Assembly: GCF_021165935.1 (NCBI RefSeq)
Contig: NZ_CP088953.1
Coordinates: 1 to 64,000, forward strand
Reading direction: 5' to 3'
DNA length: 64,000 nucleotides
From: Microbulbifer elongatus
GTDB taxonomy: Bacteria > Pseudomonadota > Gammaproteobacteria > Pseudomonadales > Cellvibrionaceae
The position numbers and the translations under genes are program-made. The notes beneath the pieces are model-generated. The model saw only the letters and a list, made by a program, of their open reading frames with translations. It ran no database searches and had not been told where the DNA came from. Of this stretch, positions 9,205-16,418 are shown in pieces (position 1 is the stretch's first letter; every line of letters begins with the position of its first letter).

Positions 9205-9430
9205 CTGACACAGGGGGCTTCCGCTATATCAAAGCAAAAGCAGCAGCCCCAAAACGCGAACATTACCTGGCGCCGACTTCTTGTGCCTGGTACTGCAGCA
9301 TATACTCCCCAAGGGCTTTCGGCGCGTACGCGATTACGGATTTCTGCGCGGCAATGCCAAACGATTGCTGCAGCTCGTGCAAATGACATTGAAAGTGGTC
9401 ATCGACTCATTCAAGGCACAGGAAAAGGCC
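9205..9430 (+). pseudogene. IS91-family transposase remnant (C-terminal part, frameshifted)
   Basis: From 9251 one frame reads KTRTLPGADFL, LVLQHILPKGFRRVRDYGF and GNAKRLLQLVQ, which matches the C-terminal part of IS91/ISCR-type (Y2, rolling-circle) transposases as I know them. The preceding conserved stretch GFRYIKAK is readable only in another frame (about 9210-9235), so a frameshift lies near 9235-9255. The catalytic tyrosine region and zinc finger are missing. No terminal ends were identified. The remnant abuts the attC-like/toxin-antitoxin island, pointing to past mobile element activity. Confidence 0.7.
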
Positions 9431-9539
9431 AAAGCTCCCGCTCGCCTTCAAAAAATTAATCACACAGCTTTTGCGGAACACCCACCACGTCAGAAAAATA
9501 AATTTGCTTATATAAAGAGCTTCCGGAAAGCCCGGGCTT

Positions 9540-9594
9540 GTTCAACAACTGGATGAGATCGCGGCTGCGCGCGATCTATCCTTATTCGTTAAGT
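9540..9594 (+). other. Integron attC-like site (short, canonical)
   Basis: The left core GTTCAAC (9540-9546) fits RYYYAAC exactly and the right core GTTAAGT (9588-9594) fits GTTRRRY exactly. Between them is a stem: GGAT (9551-9554) with ATCC (9578-9581) and AGATCGCG (9556-9563) with CGCGATCT (9570-9577), leaving G9555 extrahelical. A stem interrupted by an unpaired base and flanked by unpaired spacers is the structural signature of attC. By analogy with aadA-type sites, an extra base on the left arm implies plus-strand orientation. No integrase is visible in the window. Orientation and function are inferred. Confidence 0.6.
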
Positions 9595-9609
9595 GCTTGT
9601 CCGGAGTAC

Positions 9610-9656
9610 TTGACAACCCGCCTACCAGATACCATATTTGGGTACATATTGGTACC
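9610..9656 (+). promoter_or_regulatory. Promoter and probable operator of parDE
   Basis: TTGACA (9610-9615) lies 17 bases from CATATT (9633-9638), a strong sigma-70-like arrangement. Overlapping and downstream of the -10 are repeated half-sites: ATACC (9629-9633), GGTAC (9641-9645) and GGTACC (9651-9656), spaced for binding by the ribbon-helix-helix antitoxin ParD, which normally represses its own operon. The ribosome binding site AGGAGG follows at 9657-9662. Confidence 0.6.
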
Positions 9657-9666
9657 AGGAGGCACT

Positions 9667-9909
9667 ATGGCCAAGAACACCAGCATAACCCTAGGGTCAC
9701 ATTTTGATGAATTTATAGCCAAAGAAGTCGCCAGCGGCCGCTATGGCTCTGCCAGTGAAGTGGTTCGTGCAGGTTTGCGGTTACTAGAAGACACCGAAAC
9801 CAAGCTGGAAACACTTCGCTCACTGTTGCAGGAAGGCGAGGAAAGCGGTTTCACCGATTATACCTATGAATCATTTATTGCTGAGCTTGATGATAAGAAA
9901 ACTCCATGA
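9667..9909 (+). CDS. parD: Type II antitoxin, ParD family
   Basis: An 80-residue ParD/CopG-type antitoxin. The N-terminal ribbon-helix-helix region reads NTSITLGSHFDEFIAKEVASG, followed by the family signature YGSASEVVRAGLRLLED (about residues 27-43); the acidic C-terminal tail neutralises the toxin. The ATG at 9667 is chosen because AGGAGG stands five bases upstream; the open frame begins further back but crosses the attC-like site. The stop overlaps the toxin start as ATGA, giving translational coupling. It is the first gene of a two-gene cassette-like unit starting right after an attC-like core. Confidence 0.92.
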   Translation: MAKNTSITLGSHFDEFIAKEVASGRYGSASEVVRAGLRLLEDTETKLETLRSLLQEGEESGFTDYTYESFIAELDDKKTP

Positions 9910-10208
9910 GTTCATTTAAGCTAAGCCGTAAAGCAAAAAGTGACTTGAAAGGTATTGCTAATTTTACTGAGCGGCGCTGGGGAGTAGCCCAGCGAAACGT
10001 TTACATCAAAAAGTTTGACGACGCCTTTCATGACCTAGCCGCTTCTCCACTATCTGGCGTGAGCAGTGAAAATATAAAATCCGGCTATCGAAAAATTCCG
10101 CACGGCGCTCATATTATTTTTTACAAAATTGGTGAGAGCGACTGCGTTGAGATCATAAGAATTCTGCACCAAAGTATGGATGTAAAATCGAAGCTCCTGA
10201 GCACTTAA
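9906..10208 (+). CDS. parE: Type II toxin, ParE/RelE superfamily
   Basis: A 100-residue ParE-type toxin, a family known to poison DNA gyrase. The pattern FKLSRKAKSDLKGIANFTERRWG at the N-terminus, the central Arg-containing IKSGYRKIPHGAHIIFYKI and the C-terminal VEIIRILHQSMD are typical. It overlaps the antitoxin gene by four bases and depends on its promoter. The stop codon TAA is contained in one core of the following attC-like hairpin. It must not be confused with the unrelated topoisomerase IV subunit gene, also called parE, less than 3 kb downstream. Confidence 0.92.
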   Translation: MSSFKLSRKAKSDLKGIANFTERRWGVAQRNVYIKKFDDAFHDLAASPLSGVSSENIKSGYRKIPHGAHIIFYKIGESDCVEIIRILHQSMDVKSKLLST

Positions 10209-10323
10209 ACGCCCAGCGCAGGCGCAGCCAGCGCGGAGCAGCTTTTGTGTTAATGTTTGAGCGACAGCGAGTAACACAAAAGGTGCGTAGCGTTGGCTGT
10301 CGCTCTGCCGCTGTTTGTTATGC
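10203..10323 (-). other. Integron attC-like site (large, VCR-sized)
   Basis: Read on the minus strand, the site starts with GCATAAC (10323-10317, one mismatch to RYYYAAC) and ends with GTTTAAGT (10210-10203, GTTRRRY with one extra T). The arms CAGGCGCAGCCAGCGC (10219-10234) and 10290-10307 pair with two extrahelical T residues (10300 and 10304) and one G-T pair. The apex is an 11-bp stem (10242-10252 with 10272-10282). The extra bases lie on the arm that makes the site minus-oriented, and the stop codon of the minus-strand HEPN-like gene is embedded in its left core, as is usual for cassettes. Confidence 0.55.
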
Positions 10324-10914
10324 GGGTTGACCAATGCACTCCGCTTCTATGTGCGTCGTAAATTGAGCTTTCACCTTATCGAGCTCATTTGAAATATCTT
10401 GAAATAGTTCGATTCCATCCTTGTCATGGGATCTTAGCGTAGAATGATTAAACCATACTCCTTTTGTACTGCTTGGGTACTTCAGGCTTTGAAAAAAGTA
10501 GTCCATAGTAATACCGGACTCGGCACAAAAAGTCTTCAATATTCCTGGAGATTTATCCAATACAATATACTTCTCGTAAAATTCGATTAATTCAGAATTT
10601 GGATATAGAGAGGTAAATTTGGACAAGAGTTGTGAGAGTTTGTGGCTTGCTTTTAACTCAATGCCTTTAGCTGCAATCAACGATTTAAGACTCAATTCAA
10701 TTCCATGATAGAAGTTGAAGAGAAGTGGCTCCACAATATTGGTGTCAGCCCACTTGAAGTGCTCTTCACGTTCTTCGTCTGTTGGATTTCCCCAACCTTC
10801 ATAAAGCATTGATTCTGGATTTCCAGCTTTTACAAGCTCATCAGAAGCATTGCGAGTCAGCCGCCAATAATTTAGAGCTAACCCCCAAAGCCTGACTGCT
10901 TCGAAATTTTTCAC
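10318..10914 (-). CDS. HEPN-like hypothetical protein (cassette gene)
   Basis: A 198-residue protein, clearly richer in A and T than its neighbours. The segment LLFNFYHGIELSLKSLIAAKG followed by HKLSQLLSKF resembles HEPN-type helical domains; the Rx4-6H nuclease motif of RNase HEPN proteins is not evident. The GTG at 10914 was chosen because GAGAGG lies just upstream; the frame stays open for 12 more codons. Upstream of the gene on its own strand is GTTATGC (10938-10932), and its stop lies in the attC-like hairpin, so it looks like a minus-oriented gene cassette. The function is unknown; a defence or toxin role is only a possibility. Confidence 0.6.
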   Translation of the reverse strand: MKNFEAVRLWGLALNYWRLTRNASDELVKAGNPESMLYEGWGNPTDEEREEHFKWADTNIVEPLLFNFYHGIELSLKSLIAAKGIELKASHKLSQLLSKFTSLYPNSELIEFYEKYIVLDKSPGILKTFCAESGITMDYFFQSLKYPSSTKGVWFNHSTLRSHDKDGIELFQDISNELDKVKAQFTTHIEAECIGQPA

Positions 10915-10951
10915 GGTACCTCTCTCAGATCGCATAACAGTTTTATTCAAA

Positions 10952-11063
10952 AGCCCCAGATATAGACATAATGTCTACATCTAGACATGAGATGTCCACA
11001 TATACCCATAATGGCTATATCTAGCCATGCCTTCTTGTTTCCGATATGTCTATATCTAGACAT
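10952..11063. repeat. Cluster of 18-bp palindromes (ATGKCTA-YATC-TAGMCAT)
   Basis: Three near-perfect copies are ATGTCTACATCTAGACAT (10971-10988), ATGGCTATATCTAGCCAT (11011-11028) and ATGTCTATATCTAGACAT (11046-11063). A degenerate copy lies at 10992-11009 and a half copy ends at 10969. In copy two both arms change together (TCT/AGA to GCT/AGC), so the palindrome is maintained. Start-to-start distances are 21, 19 and 35 bases. The cluster lies upstream of the HEPN-like gene and downstream of topoisomerase IV parE. It looks like an operator array or a structural repeat of unknown function. Confidence 0.7.
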
Positions 11064-11160
11064 GCCAGCCACCCCCATTCGCGGCCTTTGGCGCCAGGCT
11101 CGTCCAGGTGGACACAATGCAAAGCACGTCTCCACTTTAGATTTTGTTTGCGCAGGAACA

Positions 11161-11187
11161 ATAAAGCCCCGCAATGCGGGGCTTTAT
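11161..11187 (-). terminator. Rho-independent terminator of topoisomerase IV parE
   Basis: Perfect 12-base arms (ATAAAGCCCCGC with GCGGGGCTTTAT, loop of three) begin three bases past the parE stop codon. The stem contains its own A and T tracts, so it could work in both directions. Confidence 0.9.
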
Positions 11188-11189
11188 GA

Positions 11190-13076
11190 TCAGCTGACTT
11201 CGGCAAGGTTGCCTTTGCTTTCCAGCCACTGCTTGCGGTCGCTCGCCCGCTTCTTGGCGAGGAGCATGTCCAGTAGCTGGTTGCCGTTATCACCTGCGTC
11301 TATATACAGCTGTACCAGCCGACGTGTGTTGGGGTCCATGGTGGTTTCACGCAATTGCAACGGGTTCATTTCACCCAGGCCTTTGAATCGCGTTACCTGG
11401 ATTTTGCCTTTCTTCTTCTCGGCGGCAATGCGGTCAAGGATGCCCTGGCGCTCGGCGTCATCCAGTGCGTAGTAGACGTCCTTGCCAATATCGATGCGGA
11501 ACAGCGGCGGCATAGCAACGTAAACGTGGCCGGCGGTAATCAGCGGGCGGAAGTGGCGCAGGAAGAGTGCGCACAACAGGGTTGCAATGTGCAGGCCGTC
11601 GGAGTCGGCATCGGCAAGGATACAGATTTTGTTGTAGCGCAGGCCTTCGAGGTTGTCGCTGCCGGGATCAACGCCGAGGGCGACGGCAATATCATGGACT
11701 TCCTGACTGGCGAGAATTTCGCTGGAGTCCACTTCCCAGGTGTTCAGGATCTTGCCGCGCAGGGGCATGATGGCCTGAAATTCACGGTCGCGGGCCTGCT
11801 TGGCGGAGCCGCCGGCCGAGTCCCCTTCCACCAGGAAAAGTTCTGAGCGGCTGGCGTCGGCGCTGGCGCAGTCGGCGAGTTTACCGGGCAGCGCGGGGCC
11901 CTGGGTGACTTTTTTACGCGCGACTTTTTTGGCAGAGCGCAGGCGCTTTTGCGCGTTGCTGATACACAGCTCCGCCAGCTTGTCGCCGTCTTCGGTGTGC
12001 TGATTCAACCACAGGCCGAAGGCATCTTTGGCCACACCGGAGATAAACGCGGTGGCTTCCCTGGAGCTGAGGCGCTCCTTGGTCTGACCGGAGAATTGGG
12101 GGTCGGCCAGTTTCGCGGAGAGTACATAGGAGCACTGACCCCAGATATCTTCCGGGCCAAGTTTCACCCCCCGGGGCAGAAGATTGCGGATTTCGCAGTA
12201 CTCGCGCATGGCGTCCAGCAGGCCGGCGCGCAGGCCGTTCACGTGGGTGCCGCCCTGGGCGGTAGGGATCAGGTTGACGTAACTCTCGGCGGTGACTTCA
12301 CCCCCTTCCGGCAGCCATTGCACGGCCCAGTCTGCAGCTTCGGTCTGAGCGGTGAAGTTGCCGATAAAGGGCTCCGCAGGAAGCACTTCCCAGCCCTGGT
12401 TGGCGGCAGCGAGATAGTCCTTGAGGCCATCTTCGTAGTACCACTGATCGGATTCACCATCCTGCTCATTGATAAAGGTGACTTTCAGGCCGGGGCAGAG
12501 AACGGCCTTGGCACGCAGCAGGTGGCGCAGGCGCGGTACGGAAAATTTGTGCGAGTCGAAATATTTGGGATCCGGCAGGAAGCGCACGCTGGTGCCAGTA
12601 GTGCGCTTGCCACATTCGCCGACGACTTCCAGGTCCGAGGCTTTATCGCCATTCTGAAAGCCAATGCGGTGCACTTTCCCGTCGCGCTGAATGGTGACCT
12701 CCAGCACTTTGGACAGCGCGTTCACGACGGAAACACCCACCCCGTGCAGGCCGCCGGAGAACTGGTAGTTGTTGTTGGAGAACTTGCCGCCGGCGTGGAG
12801 GGTGGAGAGGATGACTTCCACCCCCGGGCGCCCCTGCTCCGGGTGGATATCCACCGGCATGCCACGGCCGTCATCGCTGACGGAGATGGAGTGGTCTTTA
12901 TGCAGCACCACTTCGATTTTCTTGGCGTGCCCGGCGAGGGCTTCGTCGACACTGTTGTCGATCACTTCCTGGGCGAGGTGATTGGGGCGCGTGGTTTCGG
13001 TGTACATCCCCGGGCGTTTTTTCACCGGGTCCAGGCCCGTCAATACCTCGATATCTTCTGCGGAATAATTAGCCAT
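11190..13076 (-). CDS. parE: DNA topoisomerase IV subunit B
   Basis: The ATPase subunit of topoisomerase IV, which decatenates daughter chromosomes with ParC. The GHKL ATPase domain shows VIDNSVDEALAG (Bergerat N-box), SDDGRGMPVD and GGLHGVGVSVVNALS. The transducer domain follows, and the TOPRIM part contains LVEGDSAGGSAKQARDR and PLRGKILN, then DADSDG. At 628 aa it matches the short ParE class rather than GyrB with its insert. Upstream, yqiA, cpdA, yqiB and nudF lie on the same strand in the gene order familiar from Escherichia coli. The start MANYSAEDIEVL fits the family. Confidence 0.96.
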   Translation of the reverse strand: MANYSAEDIEVLTGLDPVKKRPGMYTETTRPNHLAQEVIDNSVDEALAGHAKKIEVVLHKDHSISVSDDGRGMPVDIHPEQGRPGVEVILSTLHAGGKFSNNNYQFSGGLHGVGVSVVNALSKVLEVTIQRDGKVHRIGFQNGDKASDLEVVGECGKRTTGTSVRFLPDPKYFDSHKFSVPRLRHLLRAKAVLCPGLKVTFINEQDGESDQWYYEDGLKDYLAAANQGWEVLPAEPFIGNFTAQTEAADWAVQWLPEGGEVTAESYVNLIPTAQGGTHVNGLRAGLLDAMREYCEIRNLLPRGVKLGPEDIWGQCSYVLSAKLADPQFSGQTKERLSSREATAFISGVAKDAFGLWLNQHTEDGDKLAELCISNAQKRLRSAKKVARKKVTQGPALPGKLADCASADASRSELFLVEGDSAGGSAKQARDREFQAIMPLRGKILNTWEVDSSEILASQEVHDIAVALGVDPGSDNLEGLRYNKICILADADSDGLHIATLLCALFLRHFRPLITAGHVYVAMPPLFRIDIGKDVYYALDDAERQGILDRIAAEKKKGKIQVTRFKGLGEMNPLQLRETTMDPNTRRLVQLYIDAGDNGNQLLDMLLAKKRASDRKQWLESKGNLAEVS

Positions 13077-13122
13077 AGAGTTCTGCTCGCCGTGGCCGGC
13101 GCCTACTGCTTGGTGTTGTTCT

Positions 13123-13767
13123 TTATTGATCGGAAAACAGGAAATCTACCAGCGCGGGCATATGGCGGGCAAATTCCTGAAAGCTGTGGTCACCACCATC
13201 TTCGATGGTTTGCCGATGGCCGCGGTAGAATGCTTCTGCCTCGCGGCAGTCGAGCGTTTCATCACCGCGCTGCGCCAGCAGCCAGTAACGCCCACTCAAG
13301 GTTGCCGGTATCCCCGCTTCCAGCTGTCGCATGTTATCCACATCCTGCGTTCGCAGGCGATAGGTTTTATCCTCACCGCTGTAGGGCTTCAGGTCCTGAC
13401 CAACGTAGTCGGGCATGAAGCGCGACGGTGAGACCGCGGGGTTGATGAGAACCGCGGGAAGCCCGTGCTGCTCCGCCAGCCAGGTACTCCAGAAGCCCCC
13501 CATGGAGCTACCCACCAGGCCGATGGGCCCTGGATGCGAGGCTCTGAAGTCGGCCAGTGCATTGCCCAGAGCCATGGCGGCCTCTGCGGGATACGGCGAG
13601 ATCAGCGGAGCGTAGAAGACAACCTGCGGATGCGTCTGCTGTAGCCACGCCTTGAGCTGCTGACACTTGAAGGACTGGGGCGACGACAGGGACCCGTGCA
13701 GATAGACCAGCAGCGGGCGCTCCTGAGGCGCCAGGGGGCGATGTTGAGGGTTGGCATGTTGCGACAT
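13123..13767 (-). CDS. yqiA: YqiA-family alpha/beta hydrolase (esterase)
   Basis: A 214-residue YqiA/YcfP-type hydrolase. LLVYLHGSLSSPQSFK (about residues 19-34) gives the oxyanion segment, GLVGSSMGG (about 82-90) the nucleophile elbow with its catalytic serine, INPAVSPS the following strand, and GDHSFQEFARH near the C-terminus the histidine. The aspartate probably lies in QRGDETLD. Known YqiA proteins hydrolyse short acyl esters in vitro; the physiological substrate is unknown. It is directly upstream of topoisomerase IV parE and probably in the same transcript, a conserved pairing. Confidence 0.9.
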   Translation of the reverse strand: MSQHANPQHRPLAPQERPLLVYLHGSLSSPQSFKCQQLKAWLQQTHPQVVFYAPLISPYPAEAAMALGNALADFRASHPGPIGLVGSSMGGFWSTWLAEQHGLPAVLINPAVSPSRFMPDYVGQDLKPYSGEDKTYRLRTQDVDNMRQLEAGIPATLSGRYWLLAQRGDETLDCREAEAFYRGHRQTIEDGGDHSFQEFARHMPALVDFLFSDQ

Positions 13768-13783
13768 GCTGGGGATTATAACG

Positions 13784-13811
13784 ATGCCGCCGGCAGATGT
13801 ACCGGCGGCAT
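13784..13811 (-). terminator. Hairpin between the DUF3313-like gene and yqiA
   Basis: ATGCCGCCGG (13784-13793) pairs exactly with CCGGCGGCAT (13802-13811) around an eight-base loop. It lies 23 bases past the lipoprotein stop on the minus strand. The following tract is only weakly T-rich (CGTTATAAT), so it may be an attenuating or 3'-stabilising stem rather than a full terminator. Confidence 0.5.
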
Positions 13812-13833
13812 TGCGGATGTCTTGAATGTCCGT

Positions 13834-14496
13834 TTACTGGAGTGAGTCGTCGAGGCTGGCGAATGCGCGGCGCAGATCAATTTTCATATCGCGCCAGAAG
13901 GTGACGCTGGTAAACCGCTCGAAGCGGCCGCCCGGGCCGAGGCTGCCGAAGTTTTCGCCGATATCCCGGCGATCGCTGAAGCGCATTACCGGGTTGCCCT
14001 CGAGGTCGGTCAGCTCACCGGAAAGGGTGCCGTAGGCACTCTGGTCGGTGTAGACCCGCCACAGCCAGGGTTGCGGATCCAGCGGCGCGCCGAGGGCGAA
14101 GCGGCTCAGATCGAGCTGCATCACGTAGTCGGCTTCCGCCTTGTCCGTTACCAGCTGACTCTGGCGCGGAGCAAGGAAGCGCTCACTGAGGGTTTCCCCC
14201 ATCACTTCCTGCAGCTTCACCAGGTCTTTATCGCGGAACTCGTAATCCTTGGCCCGCAGTGGTGAGCTGGCCGTGGGGAAGCGCTTGCTGTACTCCACAC
14301 CTACCGGTTCCAGATATACCTTGGCACCACTCATATCGAACGCATATGCGGCACTGACGCTGTCCAGGCCGGTTTCACGGGGGATCAGGCCATCGGCCTG
14401 GTCCTCAGGCGTCGCCACCAGCTGCTGGGCGCAGCCAGCGATGAACGTAGTGGCAAGCAATAGCAGGGGCAGGACGTTTTTAGGGATTTTCTGCAT
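13834..14496 (-). CDS. DUF3313-like lipoprotein
   Basis: A 220-residue secreted lipoprotein. The first 21 residues are a signal peptide with the lipobox IAGC before the lipidated cysteine. The body (EYSKRFPTASSPLRAKDYEFRDKDL, split here across an irregular region; then ADYVMQLDL and LWRVYTDQ) resembles DUF3313 proteins of unknown function. The start follows GAGGCCACC. It interrupts the otherwise conserved cpdA-yqiA order. Two more small lipoproteins of another family lie a few kilobases away. The family assignment is tentative; lipoprotein status is well supported. Confidence 0.72.
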   Translation of the reverse strand: MQKIPKNVLPLLLLATTFIAGCAQQLVATPEDQADGLIPRETGLDSVSAAYAFDMSGAKVYLEPVGVEYSKRFPTASSPLRAKDYEFRDKDLVKLQEVMGETLSERFLAPRQSQLVTDKAEADYVMQLDLSRFALGAPLDPQPWLWRVYTDQSAYGTLSGELTDLEGNPVMRFSDRRDIGENFGSLGPGGRFERFTSVTFWRDMKIDLRRAFASLDDSLQ

Positions 14497-14697
14497 GGTG
14501 GCCTCACTTCCTGATGAACACGAATGTTGTTGCAGCCGGCGCCGGCAAACTGCCAGCCTGCGGTCTGCAGGAACCCGGTACCACTAAACCGCGAATTCAG
14601 GTGCCATCTTAGAATAGATGGGCGGCCAATAAGTCACGTAAGACAGGTTAAGAAATGCAAATGGAATTTTGATCTGCCCATACAGCGCTGACCGGAA

Positions 14698-15501
14698 TCA
14701 GTATCCGGAAGAAGCCAGATCAACACTGTATTCGGCGATGGCGACACGCTCCACGCCAGTGTCATAGTGGCCGTCATCATGCAGATCAAACCAGCGGTAA
14801 CCGGGCATTTCATTGTCCACAGCAAAGGGACCACTGCCAGGGGTGAACTGGACCGAGGTGGAGGGGGTCGCGTGCAGACCAATGTTGCCGAGATGGCTGT
14901 CGAACTGCTGGTGTACATGCCCCCAGGTAATGGCGCGCACGTTATCGGCCTGTTGCACCAACTCGATAAAGGCCTCGCGCCCCGCCTTCAGCATATGGCC
15001 GTCAATCCAGTGACTGCCCACGGCCACTGGCTGGTGATGCATCATCAGCATCAGTGGATGATCGGCGTGGCTGTCAATCAACTGGGCGATACGCGTGAGC
15101 TCGGGCTCATCGAACCCGCCGCAGATCTGACCGGGCACGCTGGTATCCAGCAACAGCAGCCGCCAGTTACCCATACTGACCACTTCCGGCCGGCGTTTAG
15201 CGGCCAGTTGATCCATACGCTGGGGGTTATCGTGGTTGCCGGGGAGCCAGAACCACGGCGCCTGCACCCTCTGCATTTTATGCAGGAAGCGGCGATAGGA
15301 GGCTTCGGAGGCATTGGCGGAAACGTCACCGGTCACCACCATCAACTCTGGGGCAACAGGGGTTTTATCCAGCGCAGCGAGCACTTCATCCAGGGTGTGG
15401 CCAGTGTCGAGCCCCAGCAACTGATAATCCGGCCGGCCGCCAATATGGGGGTCGGTAAACTGGATCAGCCGATGTGCTGCTTGTGCTGGATGGTTACTCA
15501 C
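14698..15501 (-). CDS. cpdA: 3',5'-cyclic-AMP phosphodiesterase CpdA
   Basis: A calcineurin-like metallophosphoesterase that hydrolyses cAMP and so tunes Crp-dependent transcription. The five metal motifs are visible: FTDPHIGG, VVTGDVSA, PGNHDNP, MMHHQPV and TWGHVHQQ, in the expected order. The GTG at 15501 (reading VSNHPAQAAHRL) was chosen because AAGGTGA lies five bases upstream; an alternative start seven codons earlier exists. Its position between yqiB and the yqiA-parE pair is the conserved gammaproteobacterial arrangement, which strengthens the specific call over other phosphoesterases. Confidence 0.92.
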   Translation of the reverse strand: MSNHPAQAAHRLIQFTDPHIGGRPDYQLLGLDTGHTLDEVLAALDKTPVAPELMVVTGDVSANASEASYRRFLHKMQRVQAPWFWLPGNHDNPQRMDQLAAKRRPEVVSMGNWRLLLLDTSVPGQICGGFDEPELTRIAQLIDSHADHPLMLMMHHQPVAVGSHWIDGHMLKAGREAFIELVQQADNVRAITWGHVHQQFDSHLGNIGLHATPSTSVQFTPGSGPFAVDNEMPGYRWFDLHDDGHYDTGVERVAIAEYSVDLASSGY

Positions 15502-15564
15502 ATTCTCACCTTGCCGGTACATCCATGTACGCCTGTACGATGCCCGGCGACTACTCAGGTCTAA

Positions 15565-16113
15565 TCAGGTCGGCGGTTGAGTTCCGAAGGGGAGAGTAAC
15601 TTCGGCGCGACCGTTGGCCAGGCAATGGGCCAACCATTCACTCAGATAGCGGTTGACCTGTTGGCGCTCGTCTTCGTTGTGCATGGCCGGGTTGGGATAA
15701 CGAAAGTTCAGTCCGTCACCACCTACCGGGCCCTGTCCATTTACTGCGACCACTTCCGCCATTCGTGCATCGTGATAGAGGCGCACGGTAATCGGCGGAG
15801 GTGTCAGCCAGTGTTTGTCCTTGTCGCTGGAAACGCTGGCCGAGGCCTGCAGGCACACTTCAGTGGTGTACCTGCTGCGATCCAGTACGGCGACTTCCAG
15901 GGTCCCGTTGGGAATCTGGTAGCGCCAGCTCTGATTATCTGCGAGCTCCGGCATCAACTTGCACAGGCGAAGGTAGTTGGCATCGCAATCGGCGTGATAG
16001 GTGGGCAAGTCCACCCGAAAGCGTTCTTTGCCAGCTGCTGGTACGCTCCCCCGAGCACTCTCTCTCGGCGGCGATGCCATTTTGTTTCGGCCTGTGTCTG
16101 CCGGTACCGCCAT
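15565..16113 (-). CDS. yqiB: DUF1249 family protein (YqiB)
   Basis: A 182-residue soluble protein of the YqiB/DUF1249 family. The signature YHADCDANYLRLCKLMPEL, with RYQIPNG and LYHDARMAEV, leads to the C-terminal NFRYPNPAMHNEDERQQVNRYL. The function is unknown. The ATG at 16113 has GGAGT seven bases upstream; a GTG eight codons earlier is possible. In Escherichia coli the homologue sits between nudF and cpdA exactly as here, so coexpression is likely even though 305 bases separate it from nudF in this genome. Confidence 0.88.
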   Translation of the reverse strand: MAVPADTGRNKMASPPRESARGSVPAAGKERFRVDLPTYHADCDANYLRLCKLMPELADNQSWRYQIPNGTLEVAVLDRSRYTTEVCLQASASVSSDKDKHWLTPPPITVRLYHDARMAEVVAVNGQGPVGGDGLNFRYPNPAMHNEDERQQVNRYLSEWLAHCLANGRAEVTLPFGTQPPT

Positions 16114-16418
16114 TATCGACACTCCTGTTGAGTTCACGCCGTGACTGATCTCTCAAAATATCTGCGGCGAGGTGAAATTTCAGCGCAATGACCGAAATAT
16201 GCGAATAAAAACCGACCAATTCGGTCCTTGTGTCCCTTTCCTGCCCTGACAACCAGAAAGTCAGAACCTGAAAGGCACGCACCGCTAGTAACCATTCACT
16301 ACCTTGGCAGTAACCGGCGGCGATTGCCATTAAAGTGTAACTATCAGGGAGAATGATAAGGTCAAGCGGCGTTGATCCATGCCCCCATGCTGGGGTGAGT
16401 CGCGCGCTCGGCCGGGCG
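16114..16418. other. Intergenic region between nudF and yqiB
   Basis: About 300 bases without a supported gene; open frames here look like out-of-frame shadows continuing from neighbours. Only short weak inverted repeats are seen (for example CCGA/TCGG near 16205). It probably carries a separate yqiB promoter, but none could be recognised. Confidence 0.4.

Noticed and set aside
10050..10334. 94-codon minus-strand frame overlapping the ParE toxin
   Set aside because: Antisense to an unambiguous toxin gene and to the attC-like hairpin.
10952..11063. CRISPR array
   Set aside because: Units are palindromic with irregular 1-17 base gaps, not direct repeats with uniform spacers, and no cas gene is present.
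10947..11174. Small minus-strand frame across the palindrome array
   Set aside because: It is only translation of the palindromic repeats and the parE terminator; it has no ribosome binding site.
16114..16418. Possible riboswitch or small RNA between nudF and yqiB
   Set aside because: No conserved aptamer core or strong stem was found by eye.
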